Virus record (IMG/VR): IMGVR_UViG_3300044970_000999
Location: 1-63,492 of that record
DNA from: a virus
DNA: 63,492 nucleotides
Strand: one strand, 5' to 3'
Part shown: piece after piece, positions 52,091-59,119 of the stretch
Layout of the letters: every line of letters starts with the position of its first letter
Position numbering within the stretch: the first letter of the stretch is position 1
Position numbers and translations under genes: made by a program
Notes under the pieces: model-generated
The model's database searches: none
What the model was told of the DNA's origin: nothing
What the model saw: only the letters and a program-made list of their open reading frames with translations

Positions 52091-52585
52091 CTATCTATTT
52101 TTAGCAATTTTCTTTAAAGTCTTTGCAAGAGCTTTTCTTTTAGGAGTACAAGTAGGTTTAGTCATAGGTGTACAATATCCTTTATGTGCAGGATTAATTG
52201 CTTTTTGAATCCACTTCTTATCAGTTGACCCACCTTTTTTAGCTTTAAATATTGGTTTATCTTCAACAGGTACTGGGGGCGTAGAAGTTTTTGGAACTCC
52301 TCTTAAAACTCCTTTTAAAGTTCTTGTTTCCTTAGCTCTTTCAGGCTCACCATAATTTTTTTTAACTACTGTTTTGTAGTTACCATCTGGAGAATAAAAC
52401 TTCATCTTTGCTTCTTTTGGTGCTTTATCACTTAAAGCTCCTCCATTATCAAATTTAGTTCTTGCAGGTTCTCTTTTACCTATAGGAGTATAACCTTGAT
52501 CTTTAGCAGATCTAATTTTACCTGGATATCCTCTCTGTACTTTTACAGATGCACCAAACTTTGCAGTAGTCTTTTTAGTTGCCAT
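52091..52585 (-). CDS. Small basic virion-block protein with CTPMTKPTCTP module (164 aa)
   Basis: This is a Lys/Pro-rich, largely disordered protein with two xGG motifs (FDNGGALSDK and KKGGSTDKK). The C-terminal 45 residues, KKWIQKAINPAHKGYCTPMT then KPTCTPKRKALAKTLKKIAK, form a compact basic module with two Cys that I recall as a recurrent ending in other phage proteins. It is the last of the nine-gene small-basic cluster and lies next to the HNH insertion. A DNA-binding or assembly role is inferred only from charge and location. Confidence 0.68.
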   Translation of the reverse strand: MATKKTTAKFGASVKVQRGYPGKIRSAKDQGYTPIGKREPARTKFDNGGALSDKAPKEAKMKFYSPDGNYKTVVKKNYGEPERAKETRTLKGVLRGVPKTSTPPVPVEDKPIFKAKKGGSTDKKWIQKAINPAHKGYCTPMTKPTCTPKRKALAKTLKKIAKNR

Positions 52586-52630
52586 GACTTTACTTTTTTA
52601 CTTTACCTTTATTTCTACAGCTACACATAA

Positions 52631-52969
52631 TTATTTCTTTTTAGATCCACCTTTTTTCATGTAACCCATTTTATTTCTAACAGCTGTTGGTAATTTAGAC
52701 AATCCAACTTTTCCTGGAGGAACTGGTTTAAGTGATCCACCAGCAGCCATTTTTTTAATAGCACCACCTTTCTTCATAGTAGGGTTAGTTCCCATTTGAT
52801 TTTTAGAAATATCTGTGTTACCATTAGTAGGGCGCATTGGTAAGCCATTTAATGGAATACCATAGTTATAATCTGTAGCTCCACCTTTAGCCATTTTTTT
52901 TACTTTCTTAACAGGACCACCAGCTTTCATTTTGCCGCAACCCATTTTACAAGTTTTCATAGTTTTCAT
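52631..52969 (-). CDS. Small basic protein made of repeated KxGG motifs (112 aa)
   Basis: Almost the whole protein is composed of short basic segments ending in Gly-Gly: MKAGGPVKKVKKMAKGGATD, MKKGGAIKKMAAGGSLKP and MKKGGSKKK. It begins KTMKTCKMGCGK, with two Cys. No fold or enzyme motif is visible; it is expected to be disordered and highly positive. It belongs to the small-basic cluster and shares the xGG motif with the giant cargo proteins. An adjacent MKTMKT repeat leaves two possible starts; the longer is used here. Confidence 0.65.
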   Translation of the reverse strand: MKTMKTCKMGCGKMKAGGPVKKVKKMAKGGATDYNYGIPLNGLPMRPTNGNTDISKNQMGTNPTMKKGGAIKKMAAGGSLKPVPPGKVGLSKLPTAVRNKMGYMKKGGSKKK

Positions 52970-52987
52970 AGTAATATATATAATAAG

Positions 52988-53269
52988 TTAACAATTCCAC
53001 TTTCTTAAAGACTTGTTGATTCTAGAGTTAGGATCATTAGCAGTCTTTGAGCTTGTTAGTTTTTTCTTCATACCAGACATTCTTGCACAAAAAGATTTTC
53101 TTCTTTTTGCAGATTTACTATCTGGATCAAGTTTAGATGGTTTAGTAGTAACAGCTGTTTTAAGTTTACTTCCTGGATTAGCTCTTCTATAGGAAGCAAC
53201 ACCTTTAGCATTAAGACCTCCTTCTGGATTCTTACCTTCTTTTCTTTGCCATGCTGGAGACTTTGCCAT
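52988..53269 (-). CDS. Small basic DUF6321-like phage protein (93 aa)
   Basis: The sequence AWQRKEGKNPEGGLNAKGVA followed by SYRRANPGSKLKTAVT and KRRKSFCARMSGMKKKLT, ending SRINKSLRKWNC, matches the DUF6321 family as I know it, which is frequent in aquatic phages and strongly conserved over its whole length. The function of the family is unknown. Its start overlaps the 133-aa gene stop by one base (TAATG). The conserved KSFCARMxGMKKK centre with its Cys and the CWNC-like end suggest a compact fold rather than plain disorder. Confidence 0.8.
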   Translation of the reverse strand: MAKSPAWQRKEGKNPEGGLNAKGVASYRRANPGSKLKTAVTTKPSKLDPDSKSAKRRKSFCARMSGMKKKLTSSKTANDPNSRINKSLRKWNC

Positions 53270-53670
53270 TACTTCTTTTTTGTATTTTTAATACTACCAC
53301 CTACCTTAGATTTAATTTTAACTTTTGGTATTTTTAATTGTTTACTTTTAATTTTAGTATTTGTATTTGTTTGATTATTTTCAATATTTCTATTTGACAA
53401 TCCTCTTATTATCTGATCATCAATATATGAATCAACATACTTTGTTTGACCAGATGTCATTGGTTTATTATTTTCTATTTTATTTTCAAGTCTATTTAAT
53501 TTTTTAAAATTAAATTTTGGTGAATACTTTTCAAATTTACCTTTTATAAACTTTTTAATACCATCAATTGGTCCAGGTTCTCCACCATTAGACATTTTCT
53601 TTTTAGGTTTTTTACCAGCTTTTTTCATTGAAATAGCTATTGCTGCTTGTTGTGCTCTACTATTTGCCAT
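53269..53670 (-). CDS. Small basic virion-block protein (133 aa)
   Basis: The beginning, MANSRAQQAAIAISMKKAGK then KPKKKMSNGGEPG, is a short helix plus an xGG motif; a long basic middle (FIKGKFEKYSPKFNFKKLNR) and Asn/Lys/Ile-rich tail follow, ending KSKVGGSIKNTKKK. The start resembles other small phage basic proteins of the SRAQQAAIAI type. It is part of the small-basic cluster; no fold or function was recognised. The stop overlaps the next ATG as TAATG. Confidence 0.62.
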   Translation of the reverse strand: MANSRAQQAAIAISMKKAGKKPKKKMSNGGEPGPIDGIKKFIKGKFEKYSPKFNFKKLNRLENKIENNKPMTSGQTKYVDSYIDDQIIRGLSNRNIENNQTNTNTKIKSKQLKIPKVKIKSKVGGSIKNTKKK

Positions 53671-53674
53671 TACT

Positions 53675-54037
53675 TTACTTTTTTACACAGTTATTATATG
53701 TTTTACCATACATTGTTTTAGTACCTTTTTTTTCATAACCAGGCCAACAGCTTTTAGCAGTACCGCCCATTTTCTTTTTTGCTAATCCCTTACCCTTATA
53801 TTCGTAATTAGGATTATCCTTATGCCATTTCTTTGTAGCAGCTACTCCTTGTGCTACAGTTTTTGCTCTTCCTTTTGCAGTCAAATCTATTGTATCCCAC
53901 TGTCCTTTATCTTTAGTAGGATGGTTAACCATTATATGACCAACTTTTCCTTCTCCTTTTTTTGTAGTCTTCTTATATACTACATGTTTTTCACCACCGG
54001 CAGTAACCTTTACTTTCTTAGTTTTTGCCTGTGCCAT
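53675..54037 (-). CDS. Small basic protein with Cys-capped C-terminal motif (120 aa)
   Basis: An N-terminal beta-like half (KVTAGGEKHVVYKKTTKKGE then GKVGHIMVNHPTKDKGQWDT) is followed by a helix and the end KSCWPGYEKKGTKTMYGKTY-NNCVKK. The C-terminal C-x-G-Y-x-x-K-G-T-K...NCVKK pattern is recurrent in small phage proteins of aquatic origin. It is part of the small-basic cluster. Its function is unknown; an assembly or DNA-associated role is inferred. Confidence 0.65.
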   Translation of the reverse strand: MAQAKTKKVKVTAGGEKHVVYKKTTKKGEGKVGHIMVNHPTKDKGQWDTIDLTAKGRAKTVAQGVAATKKWHKDNPNYEYKGKGLAKKKMGGTAKSCWPGYEKKGTKTMYGKTYNNCVKK

Positions 54038-54039
54038 GA

Positions 54040-54285
54040 TTAAATCTTTTTGCCAGCAGCAATACTATTAAATTCTTTTGCTTTCTCAGCTGCCATCTTT
54101 TTTACATCTGCCATTAACTTAGCATTCTTCTGTATCTCAGATGCTCTTTGTAATGTAGACATAGCAGATTCAATTTCCCATTTTCTCATCTCTGCTTTGT
54201 TACCACCAAAAATGGAAATACCAACTGAAGAATTTGCTTTCTTAGCTGGTGTGGATTTTTTAGTTGTTGTTTTTTTAATTGCCAT
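54040..54285 (-). CDS. Small histone-H1-tail-like helical protein (81 aa)
   Basis: The first 20 residues are Lys/Thr/Pro/Ala-rich (AIKKTTTKKSTPAKKANSSV), resembling an H1 tail. The remaining 60 residues form a helix-rich segment (EIESAMSTLQRASEIQKNAK, then DVKKMAAEKAKEFNSIAAGK) that could dimerise. It lies 2-3 nt from both neighbours in the small-basic cluster. DNA binding is a reasonable guess from the tail but is not shown by any specific motif. Confidence 0.62.
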   Translation of the reverse strand: MAIKKTTTKKSTPAKKANSSVGISIFGGNKAEMRKWEIESAMSTLQRASEIQKNAKLMADVKKMAAEKAKEFNSIAAGKKI

Positions 54286-54287
54286 AA

Positions 54288-54554
54288 CTATCTATATCTT
54301 GCCGCCTTTTGGGCTATACCCTTGGGCTGTTTAACAAATTGTTTTCCTTTACTATTACCTTTAGCCTTTGCTTTATTTGTTGCAGCTTTTTCTCCTGCTG
54401 ATAAAGAACCCCAAGCAGCTTCCGGTAAATATCTTTTTTTACCTTTTGACTTTACCTCTTTAGAAGAACCTTTCTTCTTATTTGCATAAGTTCCAGATGT
54501 CATCCATTTTTGTGCTGACCAATCTCTTAAACTTTGCTGAGGATCTTTAGCCAT
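54288..54554 (-). CDS. Small basic DUF5872-like protein (88 aa)
   Basis: The order QQSLRDWSAQKWMTSGTY, KRYLPEAAWGSLSAGEKAAT and KGKQFVKQPKGIAQKAARYR matches the DUF5872 family pattern as I recall it (SLxxWxxQKW...RYLP...GKQFxxQPxxIAxKxAxYR), found in phages and some other viruses and bacteria. The family's function is unknown. It starts where the 66-aa gene stops, sharing one base. The order of W and Q residues is well preserved, so it is probably functional. Confidence 0.78.
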   Translation of the reverse strand: MAKDPQQSLRDWSAQKWMTSGTYANKKKGSSKEVKSKGKKRYLPEAAWGSLSAGEKAATNKAKAKGNSKGKQFVKQPKGIAQKAARYR

Positions 54555-54754
54555 TACTTCTTAGTTTTATAACCACCACCTTTAGACTTATATTCTTTAG
54601 CTAAAAGTTGTGCTTTTCTTGCAGACCATTCTCCAGGATCTCCTCCCTTTGTACCAGCTTTAATTCTTTCAAACAAAGACTTACGCATACCAGGCTTAGT
54701 GTAAACACCAGCCTGGTTAACGCGACTTTTAGTAGTAGATTTCTTTAGTGGCAT
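54554..54754 (-). CDS. Small basic conserved phage protein (66 aa)
   Basis: This is a short conserved-looking sequence, VNQAGVYTKPGMRKSLFERI then KAGTKGGDPGEWSARKAQLL and AKEYKSKGGGYKTKK. The core YTKPGMRKxLFxxIKAGxKGG and GEWSARKAQxLAxxYKxxGGGY is familiar to me from several phage groups. It is helical and positively charged; the function is unknown. One-base TAATG overlaps join it to both neighbours. Confidence 0.72.
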   Translation of the reverse strand: MPLKKSTTKSRVNQAGVYTKPGMRKSLFERIKAGTKGGDPGEWSARKAQLLAKEYKSKGGGYKTKK

Positions 54755-55023
54755 TATTTCATTTTTTTAGCACCACCTTTTTTCATCATACCTGGTCTCA
54801 TAGAAGTACCATACATAGCTTTAGGAACTGCAGTTTTAGGAGCTTTAGAAGTTCCACCTGAACGTCCTTTAGCTACTTTAGATGCAGAAACTTTAGCATT
54901 CTCTCCAGAGATAACACCTTTAGATCCAGGAGTTTTATCTGCAGAAACTTTAGTATTAGCATTTACCATACCACCAGCTTTCATCATTGATTTGCCATAC
55001 ATGGCTTTTGCTATTTTTTTCAT
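54754..55023 (-). CDS. Small basic protein with MKAGG/MKKGG motifs (89 aa)
   Basis: The sequence starts KKIAKAMYGKSMMKAGGMVN and ends MYGTSMRPGMMKKGGAKKMK, with a Ser/Ala/Lys-rich middle (VISGENAKVSASKVAKGRSG). The near-repetition of MYG[KT]SM plus xGG at both ends is notable. No fold was recognised. It is the first of the small-basic cluster, 12 nt after the post-capsid gene. Expected to be disordered; a nucleoid or assembly role is inferred from charge only. Confidence 0.63.
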   Translation of the reverse strand: MKKIAKAMYGKSMMKAGGMVNANTKVSADKTPGSKGVISGENAKVSASKVAKGRSGGTSKAPKTAVPKAMYGTSMRPGMMKKGGAKKMK

Positions 55024-55035
55024 TTTATATAATTT

Positions 55036-56061
55036 TTAAGAGTTCCACAATTTTTCAACAGAAGTTGTAAGATCCTTAAGAATATCCTCATTAAGTGGGT
55101 TCTTTAAGTATTCTACAACATCTGATACATTTCTACCAAGTAAGCTATTAGATTTACCATGATAAATATGACCATCTGCCTTACTTATAATATACTTAAA
55201 AAATACGGAATCTCTAACAATTGATTTAATTTTTAGTGTTTCCATATCCATATTTACTGCATCAAGGAAAGATTTAGCTGCTCTCTCTTTGTTGCTTTCT
55301 CCACCTTCACCATTTATGTAAATATCCATGTTCTCATAAATGACATCATTTGGAGTAGATTTTCTATACTGTGTGCTATTAATATCTACTACTTTAGCAA
55401 CATAGAATAGTTTTGTACTGTTTTTATCAAATAACTTCTGTAGCTCAGAAAGTGCTTTGTTACGCATTTTCTTGTACTCAGTTCTGATCATTACAGTTTC
55501 TTCTTCTTTATCTAGATAAAACTTAGGTGGTTTAGCTTTAGATCTTGCATCATCATAGCTTTTAGCTACAATTGAAAATCCTCCAGCTTCAATAGCATAA
55601 AGTTTAATTCTATCAAAAGGATCTTTAGGATCAAGATAAACTGGCTCATTACCACATTTTATATCTATCTTGTTCCAAAAATCTTTATTATTTGGAGTAA
55701 GTAATTTTACTTTATTCCAAAAATCTTTATCTTCTGGATCTATAACATTTGATGCTAGCTCTCTTTCTAGTTCAACAATAGCTGTTCTAATTTCCCTTAC
55801 TTTAGCTTCTCTTTGCTCAGTAGGTAAAGTTTTAATCTCAGGTGCAAATTCATTTAAACCTGTGATGTATCTAATTACTCCATTAACCTCAAGACAGGCT
55901 AATTGCTCATGATGTTTTACTCCGTCAAATAAAACTTGATCATAAGCTTCTAATCCCATATTAGCATTATTTTTATCAAAGAACGGTCTAATAGCAATAG
56001 CTGTTTTTCTTGCGGTGGCAGCTTTATTAATTTCCACCATTGTAAATCCTGTTGTTTCCAT
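55036..56061 (-). CDS. Conserved crAss-like capsid-block protein (341 aa)
   Basis: It follows the major capsid gene, separated by a terminator. The N terminus VEINKAATARKTAIAIRPFF leads into a mixed alpha/beta protein with a helical charged middle (VREIRTAIVELERELASNVI). A short internal duplication encodes KDFWNKV and KDFWNKI, caused by an exact 16-nt direct repeat at 55673-55688 and 55715-55730. Further features are FDRIKLYAIEAGGFSIVAKS and a late YHGKSNSLLGRNVSDVVEYL segment. No catalytic motif was recognised. Similar genes follow the capsid gene in other crAss-like phages as I recall them; a head-associated role is inferred. Confidence 0.7.
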   Translation of the reverse strand: METTGFTMVEINKAATARKTAIAIRPFFDKNNANMGLEAYDQVLFDGVKHHEQLACLEVNGVIRYITGLNEFAPEIKTLPTEQREAKVREIRTAIVELERELASNVIDPEDKDFWNKVKLLTPNNKDFWNKIDIKCGNEPVYLDPKDPFDRIKLYAIEAGGFSIVAKSYDDARSKAKPPKFYLDKEEETVMIRTEYKKMRNKALSELQKLFDKNSTKLFYVAKVVDINSTQYRKSTPNDVIYENMDIYINGEGGESNKERAAKSFLDAVNMDMETLKIKSIVRDSVFFKYIISKADGHIYHGKSNSLLGRNVSDVVEYLKNPLNEDILKDLTTSVEKLWNS

Positions 56062-56099
56062 GTTTTTTGTTGGTTTAAGTTTTTAAAAAAATAAGTAAA

Positions 56100-56125
56100 A
56101 AGAGGGAGCTGTTACCCTCCCTCTT
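56100..56125 (-). terminator. Intrinsic terminator after the major capsid gene
   Basis: A 9-bp stem AAGAGGGAG/CTCCCTCTT closes an 8-nt loop and is followed on the minus strand by TTTTTACTTATTTTTTT. It lies 14 bp after the stop at 56139, so the capsid transcript would mostly end here, with readthrough to the downstream gene. Confidence 0.85.
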
Positions 56126-56138
56126 ATACTCTGATCTA

Positions 56139-57758
56139 TTATAGAGAGCCACCAGTGATTGGGTTTCTCATAACAATTTTCAAGACTTTTGTAGGGTCTT
56201 TTACCCAGATAGCTGGCATTGTTTGAGACATCATCACACGGTACCCGTTGAATTGTCCAGAAGACTGGAATCCTTGAGTTCTACCCATGTAGTCCATAGT
56301 ACCATTTTGATACCACCACTTCAATTGGTTATCCCAAGAAAGTTTCAACATAAAGATATTATCATTAGTGTTATCAGTGATATCAAAGATGATAAAGCTA
56401 TAAGAAGATAATGGGAAACCATCAATGATTGGGTTCTCAATATCATTTGTATGAACATTGTCAAATGCTGGGTTAAGAACAAACTTAACATTTGCCAAGA
56501 ATGGAATTACATATGAAGTATAAGCAAATCCAAAGTTCAAGTCCATACCTTTACCAGTGATAGCACCAATATCAGCAGCCTGAATTAACAAACCTGATGC
56601 AATAGCTTCTTGTCTAATGGCGTCATTAACCATACGCATACCACCCATACCAGTTTGTACAATAAGAGATCTTTTTGGATCTGGTCCTTGGAACTCAACC
56701 TTACCATTGAAGAAGTTATAGATTTCTCCACGGAATAGGTCAAGAGTAAAGTTATTTTTGTTGTATACTCTTTTGAACGCATTGTTCAATTGTTGCCAAA
56801 GTCCAACAGACAATCTAATATCATCTGGACCATCTTGCTTAACTCTACCTCCTTGTCCCCACATTAAGTAAGTCTCAATGTCAGTTGCAATTTTAGAAAG
56901 GTGAGCTGCTTCCATATTTGTCAAGAAAGTTCTAGACAAATCTCCGTTATCAAATGCTTTTTTAACAGCATCTTTACCCATAACTTTAACCATATCTTCT
57001 AGAGATGTGATTGAAGGATCAGTAACATTTTTGTCAAATGTTCTCCAGATCTCAGTTACAGGAACTGTACCATCTGCATTCATACCACCTTTGATCATTA
57101 AGTCTGCTCTAGAAGAGATAGAATAATGTACGTGAGCCTCAGCACCACCAACAAAGTTATAGTATTCACGGAAACCTGCTTGAGTAATGATGTCAGAGAA
57201 TCTTTCACCATATTCACCTCTTGCAGAACCTTTTCTAAACATTCTAGTTCCATTAGCTAAATACTTGTTTTCCAAGAATTTAGTGTTGTCATTATTTACA
57301 AGTTGAACAGTGTAAATATAACCATTACCTAAAGGAAGAATGTCTTCATCTGTAATGTACATCTCAACCCCATTGTATTTGTCATAAGTGATGATATCAC
57401 CATGTCCAAATTCTCTGCGGCTTAATTTAATTTTGAAGCTTGTTCCATCAATACCTTTAAAAGTATTAAGTGGTTCAATGTCTTCAAGTACATATGGAAG
57501 ATCTGTAGAGACAGGAGTCTGCCACTTATACTCTCCACGAGCATTGTCTACCATAATTACATTTTTGCCACCAAAGCTAGAAAGCTGGTAAAGGGGCATT
57601 TCTACTTTTTGAGCCATAGCCCAAAGGTCTACTGGACCTAAATCCATAGGTTCAGCATCTTTTAACATATTCACTAAGTGATAAGAGTCTACATGCGATG
57701 AAGCTTGGTAGGCTGTATCTCTTAGGAATATCCCATTGTTTAAAATTGGAGTTGCCAT
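56139..57758 (-). CDS. Major capsid protein, crAss-like HK97-fold type (539 aa)
   Basis: The start LRDTAYQASSHVDSYHLVNM and the segment MAQKVEMPLYQLSSFGGKNV-IMVDNARGEYKWQTPV are typical of crAss-like major capsid proteins, as is the late DLNFGFAYTSYVIPFLANVK and WVKDPTKVLKIVMRNP end. About 500 aa is the normal length for the group; this one is slightly longer. The HK97 fold is family knowledge, not visible directly. It sits after the putative scaffold gene and before a strong terminator, with no Shine-Dalgarno in the AT-rich leader. Capsid identity is very secure for this gene order. Confidence 0.93.
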   Translation of the reverse strand: MATPILNNGIFLRDTAYQASSHVDSYHLVNMLKDAEPMDLGPVDLWAMAQKVEMPLYQLSSFGGKNVIMVDNARGEYKWQTPVSTDLPYVLEDIEPLNTFKGIDGTSFKIKLSRREFGHGDIITYDKYNGVEMYITDEDILPLGNGYIYTVQLVNNDNTKFLENKYLANGTRMFRKGSARGEYGERFSDIITQAGFREYYNFVGGAEAHVHYSISSRADLMIKGGMNADGTVPVTEIWRTFDKNVTDPSITSLEDMVKVMGKDAVKKAFDNGDLSRTFLTNMEAAHLSKIATDIETYLMWGQGGRVKQDGPDDIRLSVGLWQQLNNAFKRVYNKNNFTLDLFRGEIYNFFNGKVEFQGPDPKRSLIVQTGMGGMRMVNDAIRQEAIASGLLIQAADIGAITGKGMDLNFGFAYTSYVIPFLANVKFVLNPAFDNVHTNDIENPIIDGFPLSSYSFIIFDITDNTNDNIFMLKLSWDNQLKWWYQNGTMDYMGRTQGFQSSGQFNGYRVMMSQTMPAIWVKDPTKVLKIVMRNPITGGSL

Positions 57759-57786
57759 TTGATATATTAATTTAAATTGTTACTAA

Positions 57787-59028
57787 TTAAAATCTCTTGA
57801 AGAAACCTCCTCTTGAGATTGTTTTTTGTGGTTTACTTGTTTTTGTTTTATAATCATATTCTCTTTCTTCATTTACAGAAGAAGTAATTTTTCTAGATTG
57901 TTCAGTTTTTAATTGTCTTACTGTTTTCTCTACTGCTTGTTTACTACCCTGTTCTTTAACTTTACTTTTGTATCCATTAGGATCAGCAAGTAACCAAAGA
58001 GCTTCTGCAATTAAATCATGTCTTGGCTCTACAAACTGATACTTTTCTAAAAGGTGGCCTAATAAGTTTGTAGGCTTACCAGAAATAGATGGATAGTTAG
58101 GTTGTATTAATCCAGAGTATAATAATCCTTGAACTCTTTTATCTAATTTAATACCACCAATCTCACCACCTATAAGAGTGTTATATACATTGTCTGTATA
58201 CTGTCTAGCTGCTTCTTCCTGCTGTTCTTTTCTTACTTCTTGTTCTGCAAGTTGTCTAGCAACTATTTCTTCTTGCATTCTATCTAATTTTGGCTTAAAC
58301 TGATTAGCTTTTTGTTGAAGCTTATCCATGTCTTTCCAGTCATTGATTTCATTTTCTATCTCATCTGGTGTTCCAAAATTTGTAGCATATAAGTATTGTC
58401 TTGCAATTTCAGCCTGATCATACTCATCATTTGGATCTAGTTGCCTCATCTCTTCTACTTGAGCAAGAGTTCTAAACAAACCTTTAAGGTCTGTACCACC
58501 ATCTGCTACATACTTAGCTGCATATTGAAGTTCCTCTGGTAAAGATTGAAAAAATTCTTTTGGTGTATTTTCTCTAACTGCATTTTCTCTTTCTTGAAAA
58601 TTTGCTTCAAAAAGTTCACGGAAATCTTTTGTAGTATATTCTTCCAATGGTTTATCATCATCAAAAGGTACTAAAGATCCTTCCTCAATCATTTTTTGTG
58701 CTAATTCAGCAAGACCAGATTTATCAATTTTTGGTCTACCTTTATTACCAGCATCTTCTTCTTGAGTAATTAAACTATCTAGCTCAGCTATAGTTTCTTC
58801 TACTTCTTCTTTCTTTGCTACTTCTTCTTTAGAAGTAGGCTTGTCAAGGAACGTTGTGTCTACTGTTTCTTTAGAAAACATAGACTTAGGTTTTTCTTCA
58901 TCTGCTGGAAGCATAACATTTTCTGCTCCCGGCATGCCAAACATCTCATCAATGTTTACATCTATTTGCTCTACTCTTGTAGAGTCTTGTACCTGATCTT
59001 TTTCAGGTCCTTTTTCTAATTCACTCAT
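57787..59028 (-). CDS. Putative capsid scaffolding protein (413 aa)
   Basis: This is a strongly acidic, helical, Glu/Gln/Asp-rich protein between portal and major capsid genes, the usual position of a scaffold. The N-terminal 120 residues are acidic and disordered (IDVNIDEMFGMPGAENVMLP, then VEETIAELDSLITQEED). Residues about 245-285 form coiled coil (FKPKLDRMQEEIVARQLAEQ), and the C terminus turns basic (VRQLKTEQSRKITSSVNEER), a typical capsid-binding end. No protease motif was seen. The scaffold role is inferred from composition and position. A copy of the recurring promoter-like motif lies 24 nt upstream, making it the probable start of the scaffold/capsid transcript. Confidence 0.75.
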   Translation of the reverse strand: MSELEKGPEKDQVQDSTRVEQIDVNIDEMFGMPGAENVMLPADEEKPKSMFSKETVDTTFLDKPTSKEEVAKKEEVEETIAELDSLITQEEDAGNKGRPKIDKSGLAELAQKMIEEGSLVPFDDDKPLEEYTTKDFRELFEANFQERENAVRENTPKEFFQSLPEELQYAAKYVADGGTDLKGLFRTLAQVEEMRQLDPNDEYDQAEIARQYLYATNFGTPDEIENEINDWKDMDKLQQKANQFKPKLDRMQEEIVARQLAEQEVRKEQQEEAARQYTDNVYNTLIGGEIGGIKLDKRVQGLLYSGLIQPNYPSISGKPTNLLGHLLEKYQFVEPRHDLIAEALWLLADPNGYKSKVKEQGSKQAVEKTVRQLKTEQSRKITSSVNEEREYDYKTKTSKPQKTISRGGFFKRF

Positions 59029-59050
59029 CTTTGTTGGTTTTGTTTATAAT

Positions 59051-59063
59051 TTAATATACTAAA
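59051..59063 (-). promoter_or_regulatory. Candidate phage promoter motif upstream of the scaffold/capsid genes
   Basis: The minus strand reads TTTAGTATATTAA, ending about 23 nt before the ATG at 59028 in a 91-bp gap after the portal gene. It would drive the abundant scaffold and capsid proteins. Function is inferred from recurrence. Confidence 0.45.
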
Positions 59064-59119
59064 TAAACTTCAAAAATTTATCACTTTGAAATTAATTTTT
59101 CGCACTATATAGCTAAGTA

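Noticed and set aside
59060-59100. Hairpin TTCAAA...TTTGAA after the portal gene as a terminator
   Set aside because: Only a 6-bp AT-only stem; in this AT-rich DNA such pairs are expected by chance.
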